This document shows positions 1 to 8,900 of a stretch of 64,000 bases of DNA, piece after piece. Position 1 is the first letter of the stretch. The number at the start of each line of letters is the position of its first letter. The translations under genes and the position numbers were made by a program. The notes beneath the pieces are model-generated. The model did no database searches. It was not told where the DNA came from and saw only the letters and a program-made list of their open reading frames with translations. Source of the DNA: Ignavibacteriota bacterium (GTDB lineage: Bacteria; Bacteroidota; Ignavibacteria; Ignavibacteriales; Melioribacteraceae); the NCBI GenBank assembly GCA_016716225.1, contig JADJWT010000001.1, positions 1-64,000 on the forward strand, given 5' to 3'.

Positions 1-785
1 TGAATAAAATCATCTTTTTGCGAATTATAAATCTCATTTTCAACTATATAATTTTTCCATGTTATTCCAGCATCTTTAGTAATATAGATAGAATTAAAGC
101 TGAGAATATAACCAAATAATGAATCTACGAAATGAATTTTTGAAGCTTCTAATCCAAAATTATTCCCGAGCATTGTACTATCAATTAACCAATTTTTTCC
201 GCCATCATTTGTTACCAATAGTGGAGTTTGACCTACTGCAAATCCAACATTTTCTGTTAAAAAATAAATTGAATTAATATCCTTTCTTTGTAGACTTGAA
301 AACTGTGATAACCAATAATTTCCACCATCATTTGTATAATAAATTTTCCCTGCATCTGTAGTTATATATCCAACATATTCAGAAGTAAAAAAAACATCTG
401 TTATCATTTCAAAATTGGTCATTATATCTTCCGGAATATTCAGTTTTTCCCAATTCTCTCCTGAATCTTTTGTATTGTATAATGAACCTTTCCCAGCATC
501 CGAAATAGTTAACCAACCATTTTCATCATTCAAAAAAAATATTTTCATCGGACCATAAAAATGCTCAAATGTTATACTTTCCCAAGTTTCACCACCATTT
601 CTTGTTTTTTGTAAGTTGTTTCCACATAGTAAAAATCCTTTTTGATTATCTATAAATAAAATTCTATCAATGATATTACCTTGTGGTAATGGATTTAAAA
701 AATACCATTGTCCATTAATGTTTTTAATAATTATAAGAAATACAATGTAAGTTATTTTTACTATATTACTAAAATTAATTTTCAT
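1..785 (-). CDS. Exported Ycf48/BNR-repeat protein, C-terminus cut by window edge
   Basis: Reading the minus strand from an ATG at 785 gives an open frame that runs off the left edge of the window (about 261 codons visible). The N-terminus has a hydrophobic signal-like stretch ending near NING, followed by QWYFLNPLPQG. The body repeats the pattern 'T.DGG..W' about every 45 residues (TRNGGETWES, TKDSGENWEK, TNDGGNYWLS, TNDGGKNWLI, TKDAGITWKN), the hallmark of Ycf48/BNR-like beta-propeller blades. In this bacterial group such proteins are exported and often carry a C-terminal T9SS sorting domain, but that end is not visible. The function of the non-photosynthetic members is unknown. The family call is good; the specific role is not. 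Confidence 0.75.
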   Translation of the reverse strand, partial: MKINFSNIVKITYIVFLIIIKNINGQWYFLNPLPQGNIIDRILFIDNQKGFLLCGNNLQKTRNGGETWESITFEHFYGPMKIFFLNDENGWLTISDAGKGSLYNTKDSGENWEKLNIPEDIMTNFEMITDVFFTSEYVGYITTDAGKIYYTNDGGNYWLSQFSSLQRKDINSIYFLTENVGFAVGQTPLLVTNDGGKNWLIDSTMLGNNFGLEASKIHFVDSLFGYILSFNSIYITKDAGITWKNYIVENEIYNSQKDDFI

Positions 786-1447
786 TTTAATAAAAATAAT
801 TTATTAGTTAATTTTATAAATTTATATAAAATATATTAACTTTCTTAATTTAATAATAACTTGTGAATGATTTTGGTAAAATTATCATCCTAGAACACTT
901 TATAGAAAAAATATTACATTTTTACAACAATAATAAATAGCATAATAAGCGAAATTATCGTTTATCTGTACATAAATAAAATCAACAAAAAATTAAAATT
1001 CCTATCTTTATTTGAACAATATATACATAATATTCTTATTTAAAACATCAGTATAACTACTTACTTTCAAAAATTTTTAAATAATTGAAAATTTAATTAA
1101 ATGGTTGTTTTTTTTTAATTTTAGTAACTGTTTAGTAATGATTTGTACGTACAAATACTTTACATTTTTAATTTACTTTTTAAATTCTCATATAGACGCT
1201 AGAATTAATTAATGGTGAGTTAAAGAGAATTAGAGTGCAAATGTTCTCGGTTTTGAACTATTCAAAGATTTTTCAAAATCTAACGTTTGAGAAATATTAT
1301 TTTAATATTTTATTTTAATGGAGGATAAACTTATTATTAATAATTATTGCAATATATATCATTATATTCAAAATGAATTTATAATTCAGATTCATTTTAT
1401 AATTAATATTTAATCCTTATTTATTTTTAAAAAAGGTTTTATTTAAC
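786..1447. other. Intergenic, AT-rich, no gene seen
   Basis: This 660-bp stretch lies between two minus-strand genes. It is extremely AT-rich, with several poly-A and poly-T runs. I found no convincing reading frame, RNA gene or clear promoter in it. Confidence 0.4.
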
Positions 1448-1681
1448 TTAATTTTGAAATCTTTTATAAATTTCTTTTCTTACCGGGCACATACAGAAAT
1501 TGCTGTCACCATATTTTGCAAAATAATTACATTTTCTTTTTTGATATGTTATGAATAAAAGTTCATCGTTAATACATTTTTCAATAAAGCAAAAGCTATG
1601 ACTTTCCTTTTTTAGACAAGCATAATTAATATCACATTTATCTGTACATTCAACAATTGAATTATTGATTTTTTTTAACAT
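1448..1681 (-). CDS. Small cysteine-rich protein, unknown function
   Basis: A 77-residue protein with eight cysteines, spaced as CTDKC near residue 12, then YAC, FCF, KC, KCNY, FC and MCP, ending in CPVRKEIYKRF. There is no signal peptide or membrane segment, so it is probably cytoplasmic. The cysteine spacing suggests metal or iron-sulfur binding, but I cannot name a cluster type. The ATG start is the first in the frame and the gene stands alone, divergent from the gene at 1791. The regular cysteine pattern argues that it is real despite its size. No family is recognised with certainty. Confidence 0.55.
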   Translation of the reverse strand: MLKKINNSIVECTDKCDINYACLKKESHSFCFIEKCINDELLFITYQKRKCNYFAKYGDSNFCMCPVRKEIYKRFQN

Positions 1682-1790
1682 AATTTAAATTTAATAAAAT
1701 TAAATAATATTTTTCAAGAATATTAATATTTTTAATTTATTTTAACTTAAAATAGAAATATTTATATACTTGAATGATTTTAGGTCACTT

Positions 1791-3062
1791 ATGATCGTCA
1801 ATAAATATTTCATAATTGGTTCTTTTATAATTTTTTCAATATTAATAAACTCGTCATTCGCAAGTGGTAATTTACTCACAGAAATACTATCTCCTTTTGA
1901 AGCAACCAACTTTTCAGAAATTTATGATTCCTACTCTTCAATTATTGATTTTATTATTTACGTAATACTTTTTGTTGGGCTTGCTCAAGTAACTATTGGG
2001 AAAATCTTCGACTCCAGAGGCGGTAAAGCTATGGTTGTTGCTATTGGCTTGGTGCTGGCAATAGGATTAGTTATAAGCGAATCTATTATAGGTTTTAATT
2101 TACGATCCTTTGGCCCTTTAGCAGCAACCATTTTTATCTTCTTAGTAGGATTCGTAATATATCACGGTATAAAATCTACGGGTATGGAAGCATTTGGAGC
2201 AATTTCAATATCTCTTGTTGTAACTTATTTTTCTATTAGATCTATTGCACCAAGTTACTTTGACTGGATGAAAGATAACGAGTACATGGGATGGATGCAC
2301 TCAGTTATTTTAATTGCCGTGGTAATATCAATTTATAATATTATCAAATTGTTTTTCTCTTCAAAGGAAGAATCATCTGGTACTGAACCTAAAGGGAAAA
2401 TTAAAGATTTTGTTTCTAACCCTTCAAAATTTATTAATCAAAAAAAGGAGGAAAAAGATGAAGAAAATTTTATTAAAAAGAAATTGGCAATAATATCAAA
2501 CGAAACCGGGAAAGATTCAAAACAACTAATTGAAGATTTCCAAAACTTAAAAAAAATCATCACGGAATTTAAGGATTCGGAAAAAGGTCAATTCTTAATT
2601 GCAGAAAAAATAAAAGCAATAATTCCGAAAGAAAGACAAATCAGTTCAAAAATACTAACACTTAGGGAATTGGTTAGAAAAGTATCAGATTTTGATATCA
2701 AGAATTTTGAAAATCTACAACAAGAATTTAAAAACTTGCCCACGGAAGAAAAAACAAAAATAGAAAAACAACTAAAAATTGAATGGAAAAAATTAGATAT
2801 CGAAAAACAACTACTAAATTTAGAACTTGCAGTTAACAAATACGATCAATTAGTAAAATACCATCTAGATTTACTACACGAATCGCTAAAAACAAATAAC
2901 ATCAATAACGCAATAACTCAAATTAATGAAGCAATAAAGTACGAAAAGAATCTTTTTTCAGCAGTTAATCAAATTGAACACTTAGAAAAACAACTGACAA
3001 GATTTACAAAAAAAGGAATAAAGGATTTGGAAAAACTAAATAAATATAAAGATGTTGCTTAA
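1791..3062 (+). CDS. Exported multi-pass membrane protein with long coiled-coil tail
   Basis: About 423 residues. I choose ATG 1791 over the upstream TTG at 1770, because AGG at 1782-1784 is well placed as a ribosome site and the protein then begins with a clean signal peptide (cleavage near SFA/SG). Four to five hydrophobic segments follow within residues 40-185, beginning with DFIIYVILFVGLAQV, and the linker contains the glycine-rich DSRGGKA. From about residue 195 to the end the sequence is almost all Lys/Glu/Asn with heptad leucines, so a long coiled coil is likely. No enzymatic motif is visible. It has no partner gene on the same strand within 400 bp. I do not recognise the family; a scaffold or secretion-like membrane protein is possible but unproven. 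Confidence 0.6.
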   Translation: MIVNKYFIIGSFIIFSILINSSFASGNLLTEILSPFEATNFSEIYDSYSSIIDFIIYVILFVGLAQVTIGKIFDSRGGKAMVVAIGLVLAIGLVISESIIGFNLRSFGPLAATIFIFLVGFVIYHGIKSTGMEAFGAISISLVVTYFSIRSIAPSYFDWMKDNEYMGWMHSVILIAVVISIYNIIKLFFSSKEESSGTEPKGKIKDFVSNPSKFINQKKEEKDEENFIKKKLAIISNETGKDSKQLIEDFQNLKKIITEFKDSEKGQFLIAEKIKAIIPKERQISSKILTLRELVRKVSDFDIKNFENLQQEFKNLPTEEKTKIEKQLKIEWKKLDIEKQLLNLELAVNKYDQLVKYHLDLLHESLKTNNINNAITQINEAIKYEKNLFSAVNQIEHLEKQLTRFTKKGIKDLEKLNKYKDVA

Positions 3063-3184
3063 TTTTTCTCTACTCTTTTTTACTTCTTTTGTCTTGTTTT
3101 TAAGGGGGTGATTACATCTTTAATAAATTGATCATTTATTAAATAAGGCATTTGCAATTTTTTATTTATAATTTTTATTGTTTT

Positions 3185-3312
3185 AAAGAGCGTGGAGTTA
3201 ATTCGTAAAAATAGCTATAATAATTGCAGATGTCGGTCTACTGTCTAGTGGTAAAACTATTTTTACAAACGATTATATTTTGGAAATTCAGTTGATGTAT
3301 AAACTCTGCACA
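3185..3312. repeat. Structured intergenic repeat, copy 1 of a family flanking the CDF/STAND operon
   Basis: The stretch begins with GGAGTTAATTCGTAAAAATAG and ends with GTATAAACTCTGCACAC. Internally GTAAAAATAG (3205-3214) and CTATTTTTAC (3257-3266) are perfect inverted repeats. Its right end matches ends at 11473-11489 and 14123-14134, and its left end resembles 11372-11387. It could be a MITE-like element or a degenerate recombination site. The rest of 3063-3475 holds a weak AT-only hairpin after the preceding gene (3119-3143) and nothing else I can name. Confidence 0.45.
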
Positions 3313-3475
3313 CTTTTGAAAAGTTTCAACTATAAATATCTTAATATATTTTATAATTTTAAATTTGAATATTCGATTTTCTATTTACATTGTTGACCTA
3401 GAATTATAAAGTTTAAAAATATAGTAAAATAAAAAAAATCACTCATATTAGTTAAATTTTAAAATTGTAAATCAT

Positions 3476-5902
3476 ATGAATAAAAAGACTTTAAAAGAGG
3501 AAATACTAATTTCTATAGTAGTAGTTGGTAGCTACTTTTTAAAAGCGTCAGTTAAACTTATAACAGGATTAATATACTCTATACCTCCATTGATTGCTGA
3601 TGGACTACATGGATTAATAGATATAGCTGAACATGGTTTTTTAGTTTTAGGTGGAAAATTTTCACGGAAATCTGCCAAAGATAAATATCCGATAGATCGC
3701 CAACCTTTATTAGATCTGTTGGGAATGATAATTTTTGGTGGACTTTTAATTTTTGGATTATCACTTGTTGTACAAGCAATTCAAGTATTAATTGGTTCCT
3801 TACTCTATTTTGGGTGGATGGATAAAAGTATTGCAAATTGGATAGTTTCTGAGAATAAAACTCAAATAATATCAATTAAAACTGAATATTTATTAATTGC
3901 AAGTTTTGTTATGTTTTTTTCATTTTTATTAAGTGAATTTGTTTTTCGATACGAGAATAGATTTGCTGAAAAAACTCATCGCTCAGAATTAAAAGCTGAT
4001 GCAATGGAATTAAGGGGTGATGGTTTGTTAGAATTAAGTTTGGGAATAAGTTTAATAATTACATGGGGTTTAAACTTACTTCTTAAAAATAGTTACGAGA
4101 ACTCACATTTAGATGCAATTTCTGCCATTTTTATAGGATTTATCACAATTGGTCTTGGAGTTTACCTTATTATAATAGCTATTCCAGAATTCTATGAAAA
4201 TTATAAAAATTTAATGAATCAAGCTATAAAACAAGAAAAAAGAACAAAATTAGAAAATGAAATTGAAAAGCGATTACCGGAACATTGCAACATTATTAAA
4301 CCCATTGTCGGTTACCATAGAGGTGACCAACTATTTATAAAAGGTCATATTCAAATTGATAGAAATCTTATGCAATCATCTGATGTTATTATTTCAAATT
4401 GTGAAAAACTATCTAAAGTTATCTTATCAGAACCTGGAAAGGATATATTCACTCAATTTAGTCCCATTTTTAATTGGTCAGAGAAGATAATTATTGAAGA
4501 TTTAAATATCATATTGACATCTATTTTCAATGTTGACGTTAACTCATCTTACGGTGAAGCATTTAGATCAATGAAGCTTGGTAAATTAAATGAGGCATTG
4601 AATCTTATAAAGTCAAGTAATAATTATAAAAAAAATGAAGAATTGTTATCAATATTTATTTTGGGTGAATGTCATCTTCAAATGTTAGGAGTAAGTGACT
4701 CAAAAACAATTGAAATAGCAAGTCAAATAGAGAATAAACTTTTAACTAATGATAACGAAATTTATAATTCAATATTCTTAGCATGGCTTCTTATATATTA
4801 TACTAAACTATCCCAATTTGATAAACATATCAAAGACTCATTAATAAGCCTTGTAAATGATATTGAAAAACTTTTGAATAACAATAATCAGCCAGATTAT
4901 GTGATGGCCGAACTATATTTTTCTTTAGGTTTTTTTTGGGAAAGACGTTTTGACTATGATCTCAATAAATGTAGACAGTTATACAAAAAATCAGAATTTT
5001 ATTATTCAAAAAGTGGAATCAGATCAGAAATAGATAGACTTGTAAATACATTAGGACATCTTGAAACCCTTTTGTATTCTTTAGGAGATGCTGAATTACA
5101 TTTGAATTTAGCAAATGAAATTCGGGAAATTAAACAAGATAAATTAGGATTAGCTTATACCTATGGTAGTCTAGGTGATTTACGTGTGAAAATGGGATTA
5201 TTCGATGAGGCACTTTTTTATTATGAAGAAGATATAAAACTACTTATTGAATTGAATTTTAATCATTTAATTCCTTCACTAAATGTAAAGAAAGGTGAGT
5301 TATTAATTAGGAAGGGAGTGATAGAAAAAGATACAGATAATATTTGGATAGGAATAAATTTGTGTAAAGACTCAAAGAACAAACTTTCGGATCCTTTCTT
5401 TGCTAAGAAGGGGATAATCAAAGGATATCTGTGTTTATTGACATTAGATGATAGTAGTGTAGCGCGGAAAGTGTATATAAATGAAATAACAAATTATTTA
5501 AATTCATTAGAACCGAAAAATTCTTACCAAGAAGCATTCTACAATAGACTAAAAGGTAGATACGACGGAATGATTGGGAATTGTGAAAATGCAAAAAGTT
5601 TATTGCAAAAATCTTCGGAATCGTTTCACAAAATGAGAGATCCATTATTTAATATATTCAACGGAATCCAAGAGATTGTAAGTTTAGTAGAAGTTGATAA
5701 ATGGGAACTTTATAGTAGAAATAATAAATCAGTAAACTCTATTAAAAATCTTGAAGATTATCTTCAATCACTTGGTGGCTTACTTGGTGGTGCAAAGATT
5801 ACCATAAATGAATTAGTTGAAGGTGTAATTGAGACAAAAAATAAAACCAAAGAAGAACTAATAAAAAAAATTGATTTACTAATATGGCACCTTGAGGGAT
5901 AA
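3476..5902 (+). CDS. Cation diffusion facilitator fused to a TPR domain
   Basis: 808 residues. Residues 1-245 are a CDF transporter core: hydrophobic helices, the TM2 metal-site pattern ADGLHGLID (D42, H45, D49), the DRQPLLDLLGMIIFGGLL helix, and the TM5 region LKADAMELRGDG. In typical zinc CDF proteins the TM5 site is HxxxD; here it is E178xxxD182, so metal choice or transport may be changed. Residues 250-340 resemble the CDF cytoplasmic domain. Residues 360-808 are helical repeats of TPR type (AYTYGSLGDLRVKMGLFDEA and similar), far longer than a normal CDF of about 300 residues. The next gene starts 55 bp downstream and also ends in TPR-like repeats, so the two are probably one operon and may interact. 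Whether this is a metal exporter or a membrane effector or sensor cannot be told from sequence. Confidence 0.7.
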   Translation: MNKKTLKEEILISIVVVGSYFLKASVKLITGLIYSIPPLIADGLHGLIDIAEHGFLVLGGKFSRKSAKDKYPIDRQPLLDLLGMIIFGGLLIFGLSLVVQAIQVLIGSLLYFGWMDKSIANWIVSENKTQIISIKTEYLLIASFVMFFSFLLSEFVFRYENRFAEKTHRSELKADAMELRGDGLLELSLGISLIITWGLNLLLKNSYENSHLDAISAIFIGFITIGLGVYLIIIAIPEFYENYKNLMNQAIKQEKRTKLENEIEKRLPEHCNIIKPIVGYHRGDQLFIKGHIQIDRNLMQSSDVIISNCEKLSKVILSEPGKDIFTQFSPIFNWSEKIIIEDLNIILTSIFNVDVNSSYGEAFRSMKLGKLNEALNLIKSSNNYKKNEELLSIFILGECHLQMLGVSDSKTIEIASQIENKLLTNDNEIYNSIFLAWLLIYYTKLSQFDKHIKDSLISLVNDIEKLLNNNNQPDYVMAELYFSLGFFWERRFDYDLNKCRQLYKKSEFYYSKSGIRSEIDRLVNTLGHLETLLYSLGDAELHLNLANEIREIKQDKLGLAYTYGSLGDLRVKMGLFDEALFYYEEDIKLLIELNFNHLIPSLNVKKGELLIRKGVIEKDTDNIWIGINLCKDSKNKLSDPFFAKKGIIKGYLCLLTLDDSSVARKVYINEITNYLNSLEPKNSYQEAFYNRLKGRYDGMIGNCENAKSLLQKSSESFHKMRDPLFNIFNGIQEIVSLVEVDKWELYSRNNKSVNSIKNLEDYLQSLGGLLGGAKITINELVEGVIETKNKTKEELIKKIDLLIWHLEG

Positions 5903-5957
5903 GGTAGAAATAACAAGTTAATTAAGAGGTAATAATTAATTAGCAAATGAGTAGAAT

Positions 5958-8900
5958 ATGAATCATCCCCAAATCAGCAATATTATAGAGTTGTATAATT
6001 CAGAAAGCCAACCATTTCGAAGAATACATCGCCAAATAGACATTTTTGAGTCAATATTAAAGACCCATACGGCAGTCATAGTTTCCGACTACTTTAGACA
6101 CAAAACAGTATCAGAACTAATTAAAGGATTACTGGTTGAGGGTTTAAGAGTACCGTCTTTAGGTACATGGCAGTACTTCAGCAGACAAATCATCAAAGAA
6201 ATGAAAAAGAATAAATATGAGACTTTCATTCCGGAATTCATAACATACTTTACAATATGGGACAAAAAAAATGTTGATAATGTTATCAATTTGAGAAATA
6301 AATATGCTCATGGAGCAACACCCAATGACCAAGAATGTGAAAAAGATTTAGAAATAATGAATCCAATACTAGAAGATTGGCTTTCAGCAGAATGGTTAAA
6401 TAAAACTCAGATAGAATTATACAATGTCGGACAAGGTAAACAAACAGCTCATCACGTATATTTAGTAAGAGCCAATGGAGAAAAGCTAGACTTATTTCCA
6501 ATTTTGTATAATAGAAAAATGGTCAAAGATGAAAGCAAGTATTTAATGAAGTATGTCTTCTTCAACGACTTGAAGAGGAAGAAGGAAGTAGGTTTTCTAA
6601 ATTACACAGAGGCAGTACATATAAGAGATAAAGAAATCTATGAAGAATTTCAAAGTGTATTAAACACTGACGCTTGGAAATTAAAAACAACTGAAGAATT
6701 CAAAGAAAGGATTGAAGAGTTAACTGAAGTATTTAAAGGTAGAATACAAGAAAGAAAACAAATTAAAGAATGGATATATAAAAATGATAAAGGATATCTA
6801 TTCTTGTACGGTAATCCAGGAGTTGGAAAAAGTGCACTTTTAGCTCAAACTTTCAAGGAGATAAAATCAGAAAAAAAAAACAATGTATTGTTAATTGATT
6901 ACTTTATAAGGAGAGGAACAGATTATTCAAAACCAGGCGAAATGCTAGATTATCTAAATAAAAGACTTGAAGGAGAATTTAAGACCGGAATTGGCTCGGG
7001 TGTTACAAATGATGAAAAGAAGAAGAAATTAGAAGAACGACTAAGAAGAATAAGTAAAATGGAAAATAGAGTTAAGGTGCTAATATTTATTGATGGTTTA
7101 GATGAGGGAGATGAGAACAAAATAATTAACTACATAATAAATGATACCTACAAGGATATATTAATAATTTATGGAAGCCGATGGACTCGAGAAGTTGAAA
7201 ACTTCTACAACAGACAGTCAGTGGACTATAAGAAAAAAGAAAAGATTAAAGGGCTAAAAGCAGAAGATGTTAGGGCAATCTTATATGAAGTAACAGACAA
7301 ATACGCCATCAACCAAGAACAAGTTGAAGAGATATTAAAGAAATCAGAAGGAAATCCATTATATCTCAAAATGCTAACTCTAGCAATAGAAGAAGGAGAA
7401 ATAAAATTAAAGGATGGAATAAAACTACCAAAAAAAATAGACGAATTTTATAAACTCTTCATCGAAAGATATTCAATGTTCAAGGATGGAGATTACATCT
7501 TAAGAAGCTTATATACATTTGCTGCAGCTAAAGACTATTTAACACAAAATCAGTTAGAGATAATATTAGGGTATGGGCCAGGAACATCAGAAAGAGTCAT
7601 AACAGCCTTGCAAGAAGTGCTTATGGATAATCCATCAACAGAAGAGAAAAAATATCAATTATTTCATGAAAGTATGCGAGAGTACTTAACAAAAGAGAAA
7701 AAGTTGGATATTAGACAATGTGAATTAAAAATATTAGACTTTTGTAGAAAGTGGAAGGAATTCAAGGTTAAGGAAGATCTATTGTATCCATTAAAAAATT
7801 ATTCAGCACACTTATATAACCAAAATGAGAAAGAAGAATTATTTGAGTTAATAATAAATCAAGAATATCAGAAGAAGCAGATTGAAGTAACAGAACAATA
7901 CGAAGCTGGGTTTCAAGCAGTTGAACTAGGGTTAAGAGCATGGGTGGGCGACTCATATAAACTGATAGAGATAGGAATAGAAGCTGCAAGACTACACTTG
8001 AGTGCAAATAATAGTCTAGAACAGATAAAGAGATGGATAGAAGAAGGAGGAGAACAAAACTATAGAAAAGCTTTAGAGAGGATAAAGAACTACGAAGTGA
8101 AAGATCGAGTAATCTTATACTTTAAACTTTTGAATAGAGCAGCAGATAAAGAAAGAAATGAAGTAGTAGAGTTAATAATTGATGCGATGAAAGAAAACTT
8201 ACTTAAAGATACTTCATTGCTAGATATAAAAAGAGTATTACCATTGGGCTACATTATATTGGTTACATCAAAATTGGATGAATCTTATTGGGGTTTTATC
8301 ATAGAAAAAGTAGAACCATATAATCTTTATGAATTTAATAGTTTATTAAAAGATAATTTCAATTATGAATTTTTTAAACTGTTATCGTTATTTACTGAGA
8401 AAACCAATGATGAAGATAAAGTTAAATTATTTATTGCAGCTTCTAAGGTACAATTCCGAGAGGGTAATTATAAAGAGGCTGAATTCATTCTGGAATCAGC
8501 AATTAATATTTCAGAAAAAATTGAATATAATTTTACTAAAAATAACTGCTTAGAAGAGATTTCAAGTGAATTGTTAAATCAAAAAAGAATTGAAAAATCA
8601 CTTGAAATTGCAGAAAATATTGAAGACTCCCTTCTAAAATCTTTAGCATTAGAAAAAGTGGTTTTACATTTCCTTGATCATGCTAGAATTGAAGAAGCAA
8701 TAAATATCTTAGATAAGATAGATGATGAATTGTGCATCTCCAGGATTATGATAAAATACTCTAATCTACTTTTTAATGAAGGGAAATTCGATGAATCCAA
8801 AGAAATTTTAGTAAACGCTATTGAAATTACAAGCAATACAAAAAATGAATATGAAAAATTTGAAACCTACTTAGCAATTAGTCGAGAGTTATTTTTACAA

